From CAZOOA01 sp964581355 (GTDB lineage: Bacteria; Bacillota; Dethiobacteria; DTU022; UBA8154): 36,096 bases of DNA. This document shows, one piece after another, positions 1-8,256 of the stretch (position 1 is the stretch's first letter; each line of letters opens with the position of its first letter). The notes beneath the pieces were generated by a model. It had not been told where the DNA came from and made no database searches. It saw only the letters and a program-made list of their open reading frames with translations. The stretch lies in assembly GCA_964581355.1 (NCBI GenBank), contig CAZOOA010000023.1:1-36096 (forward strand), in the 5' to 3' direction. Both the position numbers and the translations under genes were made by a program.

Positions 1-2
1 AC

Positions 3-119
3 CCCTTTGAGCTGGTGGCGGCGGGCAATTTCCAACTTGACCTGGAGGCTTTCCGCGCTTTCGGCAGAGACATTTTCAGGCAGAATAATGAAATCCAACT
101 TGCCCTGGTTCTGATCTAA
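3..119 (+). CDS. C-terminal end of an unknown protein (partial)
   Basis: An open frame enters from the left edge and ends at a TAA, giving about 38 residues that finish in QLALVLI. The composition looks like ordinary coding sequence, with mixed hydrophobic and charged residues and few rare codons. The other two forward frames are broken or less protein-like. I do not recognise the family from so short a tail. It is on the same strand as the symporter that follows about 120 bases later, so it could belong to the same transcription unit. Confidence 0.45.
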   Translation, partial: PFELVAAGNFQLDLEAFRAFGRDIFRQNNEIQLALVLI

Positions 120-240
120 TGCTAAGATAGTAAGTTAGTATGAAAATGGAGTTTTAAGTTTTTCGGTATCGGCTCCGGTTATCTTCGCGGCAAAGTCACC
201 TGTTAAAAAATTATTTTGCAAAGGAGTGCGGGCATTAAAG

Positions 241-1650
241 ATGGAGCTTACCGCACAACACCTGCTGGGGATGGGGCTGGCCCTGTTCCTGGTCTTCGGC
301 CTGGGCGTCTATGCCGGGCGCAAAGTTCATAACTCGGTGGATTTCTCTGTGAGCGGAAGGAGGGCCGGTTCGGCCCTGGTCGCCGGGACCATCATGGGAA
401 CCCTGGTGGGTGGTGCCTCCACCGTAGGCACAGCCCAGTTGGCTTTTCTTTATGGTTTCTCCGCCTGGTGGTTTACCCTGGGTGGAGGGCTGGCCTGTCT
501 ATTTATCGGCATCTTCCTGGTCCGTCCCCTCCGGGAGACCCGCTTCGAGACCATCCCCCAGTTTCTTTCCTCCAGTTTTGGTTCTTCAGCAGGAGTGATG
601 GCTGCCCTGTTTGTTTCCCTGGGAATGTTCATCAATATCGTCCCCCAGGTTATCTCTTCGGCAGCACTGCTGAGGTCTATGTTCCCTTTAAACGGTGCCC
701 TGGCCGGCCTAATCTCTGTGGCACTGATGGCATTTTACGTGATTTTCGGCGGCCTTTGGGGGACCGGGTTGATGGGTGTCAGCAAGGTGCTGCTCACCGG
801 GATCAGCCTGATGGTGGTCGGCGGGCTTTCTTTGCATTACCTGGGCGGTTTTTCTGGCCTGGTGGAAACCTTCCCCCGCTATCCCTGGTTCAGCCTGTTC
901 GGCCGGGGCATAAATACAGATCTGGCCGCCGCTTTTTCCCTGCTGGTGGGAGTCCTCTCCAGTCAGATTTACTTCCAGGCCGTTTTTTCCAGCCGCAGCA
1001 TCAGGGCCGCCCGAGGCGGAGCCCTGATCAGCGCATTTCTCTGCCCGGCTATTGGCTTTGGCGGCATCCTGGTGGGAATGTATATGCGCACCGCTTCGCC
1101 GGAGATTATTCCTTCCACAGCCCTGCCCCTGTTCATCATCCAACACCTGCCGGCCTGGTTCGCAGGAATGGTCCTGGCAACACTGCTGCTGGCTGCTGTT
1201 GGAACCGGTGCCGGCCTGACCCTGGGCGTAAGCACCATGCTCAGCCGGGACATTTACCAGCGCATAAACCCCGAAGCCAGCGACCAGCGCGTTTTGTTTA
1301 TGTTCCGCTTTTTTATTGTCCTGATCATGGTCCTGGCCCTGGTTACCATCTATTTTTCTGGAACTGATGTGATCATCCTGCAGTGGAGCTATCTCTCCCA
1401 GGGATTAAGAGGTGCCACCATCTGCTTCCCCTTGTTATCAGTCATCTTCATCAAAAACAGAATTTCCCCTGCAGCCGGGCGGCGGGCCATACTGTGGGGT
1501 CCATTGAGCGTTATTATCGGCACCCTGGCTGCAATCCCGTTAAACCCCCTTTATATCGGCCTTGCCATCAGCCTGGCTATTCTGCTGACAGATCTTTTCT
1601 CCCGTAAAGACAAAAACCTCACCCCAGGTTCTCTTCCGCCCTCGCAATAA
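241..1650 (+). CDS. Sodium:solute symporter family protein
   Basis: This is an integral membrane protein of about 469 residues with roughly 12-13 hydrophobic segments, typical of the SSS (solute:sodium symporter) family. The N-terminal part has a Gly/Ala-rich segment (GTLVGGASTVGTAQLAF) that matches the family's first core helices. Proteins of this family use the sodium gradient to import organic acids, amino acids or sugars; the substrate cannot be told here. An AAGGAG lies 14 bases before the ATG at 241, which is long. A GTG at 226 is in frame but overlaps that AAGGAG, so ATG 241 is preferred. The gene lies upstream of a 2-oxoacid oxidoreductase block but is separated by 330 bases with its own promoter signal, so a shared substrate is only a guess. 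Confidence 0.85.
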   Translation: MELTAQHLLGMGLALFLVFGLGVYAGRKVHNSVDFSVSGRRAGSALVAGTIMGTLVGGASTVGTAQLAFLYGFSAWWFTLGGGLACLFIGIFLVRPLRETRFETIPQFLSSSFGSSAGVMAALFVSLGMFINIVPQVISSAALLRSMFPLNGALAGLISVALMAFYVIFGGLWGTGLMGVSKVLLTGISLMVVGGLSLHYLGGFSGLVETFPRYPWFSLFGRGINTDLAAAFSLLVGVLSSQIYFQAVFSSRSIRAARGGALISAFLCPAIGFGGILVGMYMRTASPEIIPSTALPLFIIQHLPAWFAGMVLATLLLAAVGTGAGLTLGVSTMLSRDIYQRINPEASDQRVLFMFRFFIVLIMVLALVTIYFSGTDVIILQWSYLSQGLRGATICFPLLSVIFIKNRISPAAGRRAILWGPLSVIIGTLAAIPLNPLYIGLAISLAILLTDLFSRKDKNLTPGSLPPSQ

Positions 1651-1700
1651 GCCGGAGACAGAAACACCAGGGCTTTTCTCTTTAAGCTCTTTCTTTTTAA

Positions 1701-1784
1701 TTCTTGCGCCAAACGGTAAAATTTTTATTGCTCAGCACAGTCACACTGAAAAACTTTATGGTCCTGGCTCGTCCAGGCTGGGGG
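1701..1784 (-). repeat. Interspersed repeat family A, copy 1
   Basis: This non-coding stretch is the reverse complement of related sequences at 8185-8253 and 26546-26612. Read on the minus strand it begins CCCCAGCCTGGACGAGCCAG and runs through an A/T-rich middle, then a GTGCTGAGCAATAAAA block. The CCTGG/CCAGG ends of the first block can form a short hairpin. It occupies the gap between the symporter and the korA promoter. Outside this repeat and the promoter I see nothing else in the 330-base gap. Confidence 0.65.
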
Positions 1785-1852
1785 AAGATAACCGTAAAGA
1801 AGAAGAGAACGTGAACACCCTGTCTTCTCCAGGAATACACTCACCCTGACAA

Positions 1853-1881
1853 TTGTTCTTTTGTCCCGGATCTGATACAAT
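1853..1881 (+). promoter_or_regulatory. Probable sigma-A promoter for the korAB block
   Basis: A TTGTTC -35 element and a TACAAT -10 element are separated by exactly 17 bases, and a TG one base before the -10 gives an extended -10 (TGATACAAT). Transcription would start about 90 bases before the korA ATG. Confidence 0.55.
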
Positions 1882-1980
1882 TGGATAAGCATGAATTTTG
1901 GCACAATATAAAGACGACCCAGGAGATTTTTCTAAAATCATTTTGATCTTCATCTTCATCTTCCGGGAGGGAAAAATTAC

Positions 1981-3681
1981 ATGGAAATCAATATTGTCAT
2001 TGGAGGAGCGGCTGGACAAGGGTTGGAAACCATTGCCTTTCTCCTCAGCAAATCCCTGGCCCGCCAAGGTTACGGTGTCCGTAATTCCCGGGATTACATG
2101 TCCAGGGTACGGGGCGGGCACAACTTTTCCCGGCTGCGTATCGCCACTGAATCGCCGCTGGCAGCTTCAGAAAACATCGATATCCTGGTAGCCCTAAACG
2201 AAGAAACCTATCAGCTGCATCGCCGTTCCCTGGAGGAGAATGGTCGGGTTGTATTCGACCCCGATTCCTTTTCCCTGCCGGAGGACATTTCGTACGGTGT
2301 GCCTGTACCACTGGTATCCCTGGCCCGGGAAGCTGGGGGGGCGATTATGTCCAACACGGTAGCCACGGGGGCGGTACTGGTTCTTTTAGGAATGGATACT
2401 TCAGTTGTTGAAACGTTGTTAGAGGAAGAATTTGCAGCCAAGAAAGGGATGGCAGAAAAAAACATAGCTGCATTGCAAGCCGGTCACCAGGCTGCCGCTC
2501 AAACCTGCCAGGCCTGTTTTCAGCTGCCCGATCCCAAAAGGGGAGAAAACCTTATTTTCCTGGAAGGGAACGAAGCCCTGGGCATGTCGGCCCTGGCCAG
2601 CGGCTGCCGTTTTTTATCGGCCTATCCCATGACACCGGCTACGGGGATCATGAGCTACCTGGCCGGCAAGCAGCAGGAGTATGATCTGGTCGTTGAGCAG
2701 GCAGAAGATGAAATTGCTGCCATCAATATGGCCCTGGGCGCCTCTTACACCGGTGTTCGCTCCATGACCAGCACCTCTGGTGGAGGCTTTGCCTTAATGG
2801 CCGAAGGCCTTTCCCTGGCAGGGATGACAGAGACTCCGCTGGTTGTGGTTCTGGCTATGCGCCCGGGGCCGGCTACCGGACTGCCTACCCGCACGGAACA
2901 GGGAGACCTGGACTTTGCCCTGTTCGCCGGGCACGGCGAATTCCCCCGGGCTATTCTCAGCGCCACCTGCCTGGAAGACGCCTTTTACCGCTTGAACAAG
3001 GCTTTTGATTTGGCTGAAAAATACCAGGTTCCAGTCATTTTTCTTTCGGACCAGGATTTTGCCGATACGGCCCGTTCCATTCCACAATACGATTTTTCCC
3101 GGTTAACGTATAACCGTTACTTGCTGGAAACGTGGGATACCACCACGCCTTACCGCCGTTACCAGCTTACGGAAAGCGGGGTTTCGCCCCGGGCACTCCC
3201 CGGGCAGTTCCCGGGCCAGGTAGTCCTGGCAGACAGCGACGAACACGATGAAGACGGGCATATTATCGAGGATGCTTCCATGCGAAAAATAATGGTGGAA
3301 AAACGGCTGGCCCGGCTGGAAGCGCTGGCTTCCGAAATGGATGAGCCGGAACAGTACGGAGCCCGGGATCCGGATCTTCTCCTGGTGGGGTGGGGTTCCA
3401 CATACGGTGCCCTGCGGGAAGCCGTGGATATTCTGACCCTGAAAGGAAATAATATCGCCATGCTTCATTTTAGTGACCTTTGGCCGCTGCCAACCAAAAC
3501 GCTAACGGCTCTGGCACCCCGGGTGCACAAAAGTTTTTGTGTGGAAAACAATGCCACAGGCCAGCTGGCCAGGCTGATCAGGCGGCAGACCGGGCTGGAA
3601 CTGGACCATCAGATTTTAAAATACGACGGGCGCCCCTTCCTGCCCGCCGACATAGTACGGGAGGTAAAAATCCATGGCTAA
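1981..3681 (+). CDS. korA: 2-oxoacid:ferredoxin oxidoreductase, fused gamma-alpha subunit
   Basis: The 566-residue protein starts with a gamma domain (about 1-185; glycine-rich GGAAGQGLET near the N-terminus, then SRVRGGHNF). The alpha domain follows from about 190 (EGNEALGMSALASGCRF, YPMTPATGIMSYL, TSGGGFALMAEGLSLAGMTE, TRTEQGDLDFALFAGHGE). This fused layout is the usual KorA/OorA form. With KorB it oxidatively decarboxylates a 2-oxoacid to the acyl-CoA using thiamine diphosphate and passes electrons to ferredoxin. GGGAGG lies 10 bases before the ATG. The stop overlaps the start of korB by 8 bases, so translation is probably coupled. The exact substrate (2-oxoglutarate, branched-chain or another 2-oxoacid) cannot be assigned, so the symbol marks the family only. 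Confidence 0.9.
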   Translation: MEINIVIGGAAGQGLETIAFLLSKSLARQGYGVRNSRDYMSRVRGGHNFSRLRIATESPLAASENIDILVALNEETYQLHRRSLEENGRVVFDPDSFSLPEDISYGVPVPLVSLAREAGGAIMSNTVATGAVLVLLGMDTSVVETLLEEEFAAKKGMAEKNIAALQAGHQAAAQTCQACFQLPDPKRGENLIFLEGNEALGMSALASGCRFLSAYPMTPATGIMSYLAGKQQEYDLVVEQAEDEIAAINMALGASYTGVRSMTSTSGGGFALMAEGLSLAGMTETPLVVVLAMRPGPATGLPTRTEQGDLDFALFAGHGEFPRAILSATCLEDAFYRLNKAFDLAEKYQVPVIFLSDQDFADTARSIPQYDFSRLTYNRYLLETWDTTTPYRRYQLTESGVSPRALPGQFPGQVVLADSDEHDEDGHIIEDASMRKIMVEKRLARLEALASEMDEPEQYGARDPDLLLVGWGSTYGALREAVDILTLKGNNIAMLHFSDLWPLPTKTLTALAPRVHKSFCVENNATGQLARLIRRQTGLELDHQILKYDGRPFLPADIVREVKIHG

Positions 3682-4540
3682 TACGCCTTGTTACGCTGCC
3701 GATTATTCCGGCCAGGAACCCTCGTGGTGCCCGGGCTGCGGCAACTTTTCCATTTTAGAAGCGTTGAAGAATGCCCTGGCCGAACTGGACCTGCCGCCAG
3801 ACCAGGTTCTGATCTGCTCCGGTATCGGACAGGCTGCCAAAATCCCTCACTACATCCGGACCAACGGCTTCAATGGGCTGCACGGTCGTGCCTTGCCGCC
3901 GGCTGTGGGAGCTAGAGTGGCCAACCCCTCATTAAAAGTAATCGTCGAATCAGGAGACGGAGACTCCTACGGCGAAGGAGGCAACCACTTCATCCATACC
4001 ATTCGCCGCAACCCGGACATCGCTCATTTTGTACACAACAATCAAATTTACGGGCTAACCAAAGGTCAGGCCAGCCCCACCAGCGAAACAGGCATGAAAA
4101 CCGGTGTGCAGACCGCCGGAGTGATTCAGCCACCCTTTAAGCCCCTCTCTGTTGCCCTGACCATGGGGGCTGGTTTCGTGGCCCGCTGTTTCAGCGGGGA
4201 AACGGAGCACCTGAAAGAAGTGATGAAAGAAGCGCTTCAATTTCCCGGCTACGCCCTGGTAGATATCCTGCAGCCCTGTGTCTCTTTCAATAAATTGAAT
4301 ACCTTTGCCTGGTACAAAAAACGCGTTACAACTTTGTCGGATCATGATCCGACCGATCGGCATGAAGCCGTCAAGCTGGCCCGCCAGTGGGGAGACGAAA
4401 TTCCTATTGGGATTTTCTACCGGGAAAGCGAACCCAGTCCCACTTTTGAAGCGCAATTTCCAGCCCTGGAGGGGAAGCCGCTGGCTTTCCGTCCTTTCAG
4501 CCCGGGCTCTGTGCAAAGAGCCCAGGACGAATTCAGGTAA
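3674..4540 (+). CDS. korB: 2-oxoacid:ferredoxin oxidoreductase, beta (TPP-binding) subunit
   Basis: The 288-residue protein has the length and layout of KorB. WCPGCG (Cys19, Cys22) near the N-terminus and Cys202 in LQPCVSFN are positioned to hold the [4Fe-4S] cluster of this family. The thiamine diphosphate/magnesium motif is GDGDSYGEGGNH (94-105), followed by NNQIYGLTKGQ (122-132). Family members normally have GDGDxxxIGxNH, so the stretch GEGGNH is a slight variant. The gene overlaps korA by 8 bases and completes the enzyme. A polyferredoxin and an AOR-family gene follow in the same direction and could accept or supply the reduced ferredoxin. Confidence 0.9.
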   Translation: MANTPCYAADYSGQEPSWCPGCGNFSILEALKNALAELDLPPDQVLICSGIGQAAKIPHYIRTNGFNGLHGRALPPAVGARVANPSLKVIVESGDGDSYGEGGNHFIHTIRRNPDIAHFVHNNQIYGLTKGQASPTSETGMKTGVQTAGVIQPPFKPLSVALTMGAGFVARCFSGETEHLKEVMKEALQFPGYALVDILQPCVSFNKLNTFAWYKKRVTTLSDHDPTDRHEAVKLARQWGDEIPIGIFYRESEPSPTFEAQFPALEGKPLAFRPFSPGSVQRAQDEFR

Positions 4541-4614
4541 ATCATTAAGTGTGCCTTATCGGAGCTGGTTGGAGCTACAATAATCCAGGAACTTAACCAG
4601 ATTTGAGGTGATAC

Positions 4615-5034
4615 ATGATGCCCAAGATCCTAAGAACTGTAGCCATGGAACGCTGTATCGGCTGCTATTCCTGCATGCTGGGCTGTGCCCGGCTGGTACA
4701 TGATTCCCTTTCCATGATCCGTTCCGGCATTCAGATCCGCTCCCTGGGCGGCCTCACTGCCGGATTTGAAGCCCGCTTCTGCCTGGCCTGCAAACCTGCT
4801 CCCTGCGCTGAAGCCTGCCCTACAGGAGCCTTTACACAACGCCCCGGGGGCGGGATCCGTTACAAGGCAAAACACTGCCTGCGCTGCGGACGCTGTGCTG
4901 AAGCCTGTCCTGTTGATGTCGTCCTCATGGATGATGAGTCGGGGCAGCCCGTGGTCTGCCTGCACTGCGGGCGCTGCGTAAACTTCTGTCCCCATGGCTG
5001 TATCGCCATGCTCGACTCCCACCACAACGAGTAA
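4615..5034 (+). CDS. Ferredoxin-like protein with four [4Fe-4S] cluster motifs
   Basis: This 139-residue protein has 17 cysteines, of which 16 fall into four cluster groups: CIGCYSCMLGC (14-24), CLACKPAPCAEAC, CLRCGRCAEAC and CLHCGRCVNFC. The arrangement resembles the HycB/AOR-associated electron-transfer subunits rather than a small 2x[4Fe-4S] ferredoxin. No signal peptide or membrane segment is present, so it should act in the cytoplasm. A GAGGTG lies six bases before tandem ATGs, and the first is used here. The AOR-family gene starts 26 bases downstream. The most likely job is to carry electrons between that enzyme and ferredoxin or other partners. Confidence 0.88.
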   Translation: MMPKILRTVAMERCIGCYSCMLGCARLVHDSLSMIRSGIQIRSLGGLTAGFEARFCLACKPAPCAEACPTGAFTQRPGGGIRYKAKHCLRCGRCAEACPVDVVLMDDESGQPVVCLHCGRCVNFCPHGCIAMLDSHHNE

Positions 5035-5060
5035 ACCAATACCTTAAGGAGGGTTTTTAC

Positions 5061-6794
5061 GTGCTCATCCACGGATCCGCTCGGATAATGGAAATAGATT
5101 TAGAAACCCAAAAATGCTCAGTTACCGAAAGGGAAGACCTGGTGGAAAAGCTGGGTGGAAGCGGCCTGGCGACAGCCCTTTACCGGGAACATGGTCTGCC
5201 CGGCGAAGACGCCCTTCATCCCGGGCAACCCCTTATTCTGGCCATTGGACCGTTAACCGGCCTTTTCCCCCTGATGAGCAAGGTCGTGCTGGGGTTTAAA
5301 TCCCCTTACAGCGGTCACTATGCCGAAACCCATGCCGGAGGGCGCCTGGCCCTGGCCCTGCGCTATGCCAACCTGGACGCAGTGGTAATCAAGGGCAAGG
5401 CGGTTAACCCGGTTTACCTGATGCTGGGCGACCGGGAGTTCGCCTGCAAGGATGCCCGTCACCTGTGGGGCATGGATACCACCATGACGGCCCGGACAAT
5501 CCGGAACAGCGAACCGGCCGGAAGAGGACGACGCAGCATTATCCGGATCGGACCGGCGGGCGAAAACCTGGTGAATTATGCCTGTATCAACGTGGATACC
5601 TTTCGCCATTTCGGCAGGTTGGGGGCAGGAGCTGTCATGGGGGGCAAGCACCTTAAAGCGCTGATGGTCATCGGCGACGGCTCCTTTGCGCTGCCAGGCT
5701 CTGACTACAAAACGCTTTACGAGGATATTTATCGCCAGGTCACTGGTTCAACCGCGATGAAAAAGTACCACGACCTGGGAACATCGGTCAATGTGCTCAA
5801 CCTGCAGGGGCTTCAGTCGCTACCCACCAGGAACCTGCAGTCGACCGCTTTTGAAGAGTCAGAACGTATTAGCGGGGAATATTTTGCCGAAAAGCTGCTG
5901 CTGCGACAGATCGCCTGCAGCGGTTGCCCGGTGGGCTGTATCCACATCGGGCTGCTGCGGGAAAAATTCGGTGAAGAGCATGAATACTCCTACAAACAGG
6001 TCAGTTACGACCATGAGCCCATTTTTGCGGCAGGAAGCATGCTGGGGATTGCCCCGGGGGAAGATGTAATGGTGCTGCTGGAACAGGCGGAAAAATGCGG
6101 GGTGGATATTATCAGCTCCGGTGTAGCCCTGGCCTGGGCTACGGAGGCTTACCAAAAAGGATTGATTGGAACAGAGGAAACCCTGATCCCATTGGATTTC
6201 GGCAATACAGAAGCTTATCGGCAGGCCATTGTGCACCTGTCCAGCCGCAGCAATGATTTCTACCACCTGCTGGGCCAGGGAACCATGCCTGCCGCCCGGC
6301 ACTACGGCGGGGAAGATTTTGCCTGCGTCCTGGGCCAGGAAATGGCCGGCTATGCCACTGGGCCGATATTCTTTGTTTCCCAGGCCCTGGGATTCCGGGT
6401 TTCCCACCTGGACACCGCTGGATATCAGCTGGATCAGGAAAAAGAAATCCCCCCGGTAGAACAGGCCATCAAGGAGCTTATTGAAGAAGAAAAACAGCGC
6501 TTTTTGCTGACTTCCATGGTAGCCTGCCTTTTCTCCCGCAAAATCTACAGCAATGAAGTTGTCGCCAAAGCCCTGGAGTCCACGGGACTCTCCCGGTTGG
6601 CCGGCGACCTGGATTCCCGGTTAACCACACTAACCCGGGAGCGCTGGCAGTTAAAAAAAGAAACCGGGTTTCAACCTTCGCAAGTTACCCTGCCGCGCCG
6701 CTTTTACCAGGTAGAAACCATCCGCGGTCCCATTCCCGGCGATTACATGGACCGCTTACTGCGGGAGTACGCTGCCATCATCGAGCAAATGTAA
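5061..6794 (+). CDS. Aldehyde ferredoxin oxidoreductase (AOR) family tungsten/molybdenum enzyme
   Basis: The 577-residue protein matches the AOR family, which interconverts aldehydes and carboxylic acids with ferredoxin using a tungsten bis-pterin cofactor. N-terminal motifs are LGGSGLAT, GPLTG and SPYSGHYAETHAGG. The cluster ligands C286-x2-C289-x3-C293 and C489 sit at almost the same positions as those recalled for the Pyrococcus AOR (288, 291, 295, 494). The start is GTG at 5061, supported by AAGGAGG upstream. The length is slightly under the usual 600 or so. With the upstream four-cluster ferredoxin it forms a two-gene AOR module. The substrate is unknown; the neighbouring 2-oxoacid oxidoreductase suggests organic-acid or amino-acid degradation products. 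Confidence 0.9.
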   Translation: MLIHGSARIMEIDLETQKCSVTEREDLVEKLGGSGLATALYREHGLPGEDALHPGQPLILAIGPLTGLFPLMSKVVLGFKSPYSGHYAETHAGGRLALALRYANLDAVVIKGKAVNPVYLMLGDREFACKDARHLWGMDTTMTARTIRNSEPAGRGRRSIIRIGPAGENLVNYACINVDTFRHFGRLGAGAVMGGKHLKALMVIGDGSFALPGSDYKTLYEDIYRQVTGSTAMKKYHDLGTSVNVLNLQGLQSLPTRNLQSTAFEESERISGEYFAEKLLLRQIACSGCPVGCIHIGLLREKFGEEHEYSYKQVSYDHEPIFAAGSMLGIAPGEDVMVLLEQAEKCGVDIISSGVALAWATEAYQKGLIGTEETLIPLDFGNTEAYRQAIVHLSSRSNDFYHLLGQGTMPAARHYGGEDFACVLGQEMAGYATGPIFFVSQALGFRVSHLDTAGYQLDQEKEIPPVEQAIKELIEEEKQRFLLTSMVACLFSRKIYSNEVVAKALESTGLSRLAGDLDSRLTTLTRERWQLKKETGFQPSQVTLPRRFYQVETIRGPIPGDYMDRLLREYAAIIEQM

Positions 6795-6810
6795 GAAGCA
6801 AGGAAGCAAG

Positions 6811-6857
6811 AAAACCGTCCCGACGGCTCCTTGAGGAAGCGGGGGACGGTTCTCTTT
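6811..6857. terminator. Bidirectional terminator between AOR and the PPC-domain gene
   Basis: AACCGTCCC at 6813-6821 pairs with GGGACGGTT at 6843-6851. The plus strand continues CTCTTT, and the minus strand continues TTTTCTTGCTT, a better U-tract. It lies between two convergent genes. A related GGGGACGGTT string appears near 35800. Confidence 0.75.
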
Positions 6858-7291
6858 CAGATGCCAATGATTTTCTGCCCGGAAGCCGGGTCAAACTCTC
6901 TTAGCGCATCAATTCCGCTTAGTTCCAGGATAACGACCTCCACGGTAATGTAAACCTCAACCTGGTCACGCAGGCAGCAGATCACAGCATCCTGCTCCCG
7001 CCCCAATCCGCCGTGGAGATGAAGTGCCGGCTCATCTTGATCATAAAGCAGCGTGCCCAGCCCCAGCACTTCCCTGCCGTCGTCAAACTGGAACCAGTTG
7101 GGCACAGGAGGCAATACCGGTTCTTTCGGGCCTGTGACCACCGACCCACCTTTTAATGCACCCAGGAGGAAAAAAACAGCCACCCTGATATTCTCTTTCT
7201 TTGATATTTTTTTCATTTCCTCTAAAGGATCCTCCCCATGTTCGGCCCGGGCCAAAAATACCCTGCCCATGGTTCCCTGCTGATATTTCAT
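6857..7291 (-). CDS. PPC/DUF296-domain protein
   Basis: The 144-residue protein is a single PPC (DUF296) domain. Visible landmarks are RVFLARAEHGEDPLEEM near the start, ALKGGSVVTGP in the middle, the metal-site-like LHLHGGLGRE, and VEVYITVEVVILEL near the end. Bacterial PPC proteins are small trimers; some are proposed DNA-binding or regulatory proteins, but no general function is established. GGAGGG fits best with the second of two adjacent ATGs (7291), with a spacing of six. A longer frame reaching 7330 has no ribosome site. The gene converges on the AOR block and shares its terminator. Confidence 0.85.
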   Translation of the reverse strand: MKYQQGTMGRVFLARAEHGEDPLEEMKKISKKENIRVAVFFLLGALKGGSVVTGPKEPVLPPVPNWFQFDDGREVLGLGTLLYDQDEPALHLHGGLGREQDAVICCLRDQVEVYITVEVVILELSGIDALREFDPASGQKIIGI

Positions 7292-7739
7292 CATTTTCCC
7301 TCCAGTCTCGTGGCATACTTCAGCTAACATAGTCTATGGTTCAACACTACAAAGCTGTCATTGGCTGATGATCTTTCTTAGCCTCATTAACAGGCGCGAT
7401 TTCTCAAGATTGCAAAAACGCTTTTCATCGCACTAATGGGGTTCTTAGGGAAACATCAGTCTATCTTTTAATTCTACTAATTCCAGCAGCTCCCTTTATT
7501 TGCATCATTTGAAATGGGGGATTTAGAAAATAGCCGGAAGACAAGCTTGCTTTTTCTTTTTAACCTGATGTGTTATACTAACCTTCACAGGCCAGGCAGG
7601 CCTCGGGCAGGGCGGGGGATGAATATGTTTTTCTAACCCGCATCCCGCCCAGAAGAAGGTCCGCTTTTCCTGTGTCGGTGACTTTCTCAAAAGTCTAAAA
7701 GCGCCAGGCGAAAAGAAAGGCACAAAGGAGGTCCTGTTT
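7292..7739. other. Intergenic region with divergent starts and a hairpin leader
   Basis: This 448-base region lies between the PPC gene (minus) and the selenoprotein gene (plus). The right part holds an extended -10 box, a 15-base hairpin at 7589-7603 (AGGCC-AGGCA-GGCCT) and a larger hairpin at 7610-7650. In the larger one, GGGCGGG and GATG (one base between them) pair with CATCCCGCCC. These would lie in the leader of the thioredoxin mRNA. In the left part (about 7330-7540) I see no gene, RNA or repeat. Confidence 0.5.
7571..7579 (+). promoter_or_regulatory. Possible extended -10 promoter for the selenoprotein thioredoxin
   Basis: TGTTATACT is an extended -10 (TGn plus TATACT). No convincing -35 is present at 17-18 bases. 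Transcription would start just before the leader hairpins. Confidence 0.35.
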
Positions 7740-8171
7740 ATGTCAGCAACAGTTAGGCGCATTTTGCTGGCTGTAATTCTGGTAACTGCCGCCGCCATCC
7801 TTTTCCGTCCCTACCTTCCATTTCAAGGCGATGAGGCAGATCCGGGCATCACTTCTGAACCCCAGGCAGCGCTGGAACAAGCCTTGGCTGAAGGATATCC
7901 TGTTTTCCTGGAAATGTACTCCCCGGGCTGACCGGCCTGCGTGGAAATGGAGCCCGTGATCCAGGCTCTTCAAGAAGAATACAGCACCGAAGATATTGTC
8001 TTTATTACCGCAAATGTGGACGAAGAGGGCAGCTCAGCCCTGGCCGGGGACTACAACGTCCGTTTCTTGCCGACCTTCATTTATATCGACCGTTCCGGGG
8101 AAGTCGTCGGACAAGATGTTGGGGTCCAATCCCGCAGCCACCTGGAAGAACAAATTGAGCAATTGCTGTAG
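7740..8171 (+). CDS. Membrane-anchored selenocysteine-containing thioredoxin-like protein
   Basis: An in-frame TGA at 7929-7931 splits this gene into two open halves that read as one 143-residue thioredoxin. Residues 1-25 form a signal anchor (RRILLAVILVTAAAILF), so the domain faces outside the membrane. The active site reads YSPG-Sec64-PAC-VEMEP. This is the place where relatives carry WC-x-x-C, so selenocysteine replaces the first redox cysteine and Cys67 is the resolving one. The cis-proline motif FLPTF follows as expected, and the C-terminal half is a normal thioredoxin end. The ribosome site AAAGGAGG is 8 bases before the ATG. A stem-loop immediately around the TGA could be the bacterial SECIS. 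TGA is used as a normal stop elsewhere in the window, so recoding is specific. It probably reduces disulfides or peroxides at the cell surface. Sequencing error is the main alternative. Confidence 0.85.
7925..7955 (+). promoter_or_regulatory. Candidate bacterial SECIS stem-loop
   Basis: The mRNA around the TGA folds as GGGCU (7925-7929) with AGCCC (7951-7955), then CC (7932-7933) with GG (7949-7950), then CC (7936-7937) with GG (7943-7944), closing on the loop UGCGU. The apical loop lies within 12 bases of the UGA and contains a G-U step, as bacterial SECIS loops usually do. The structure was folded by eye only. Confidence 0.5.
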
Positions 8172-8184
8172 GTTCCAGGTTTTG

Positions 8185-8253
8185 CCCCAACCTGGACGAA
8201 CCAGAACCATATTTTTATTCAGTGCCATTGCGCTGCGCGATAAAATTTTTGCC
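8185..8253 (+). repeat. Interspersed repeat family A, copy 2
   Basis: This copy begins CCCCAACCTGGACGAACCAG and ends GCTGCGCGATAAAATTTTT. It starts 14 bases after the selenoprotein stop. Its left end overlaps a hairpin (CCAGGTT pairing with AACCTGG). It aligns along its full length with 26546-26612 and with the reverse complement of 1701-1784. Confidence 0.7.
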
Positions 8254-8256
8254 GAA

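Noticed and set aside
468..1367. A 299-residue frame on the plus strand inside the symporter gene
   Set aside because: It is a Pro/Arg/Gly-rich out-of-frame shadow of a gene whose own frame encodes clear membrane helices.
7740..8171. TGA in the thioredoxin read as a pseudogene or as two separate genes
   Set aside because: The frame continues without a shift, both halves are needed for one thioredoxin fold, and the TGA falls exactly at the redox residue with Cys three positions later. Recoding as selenocysteine explains this better.
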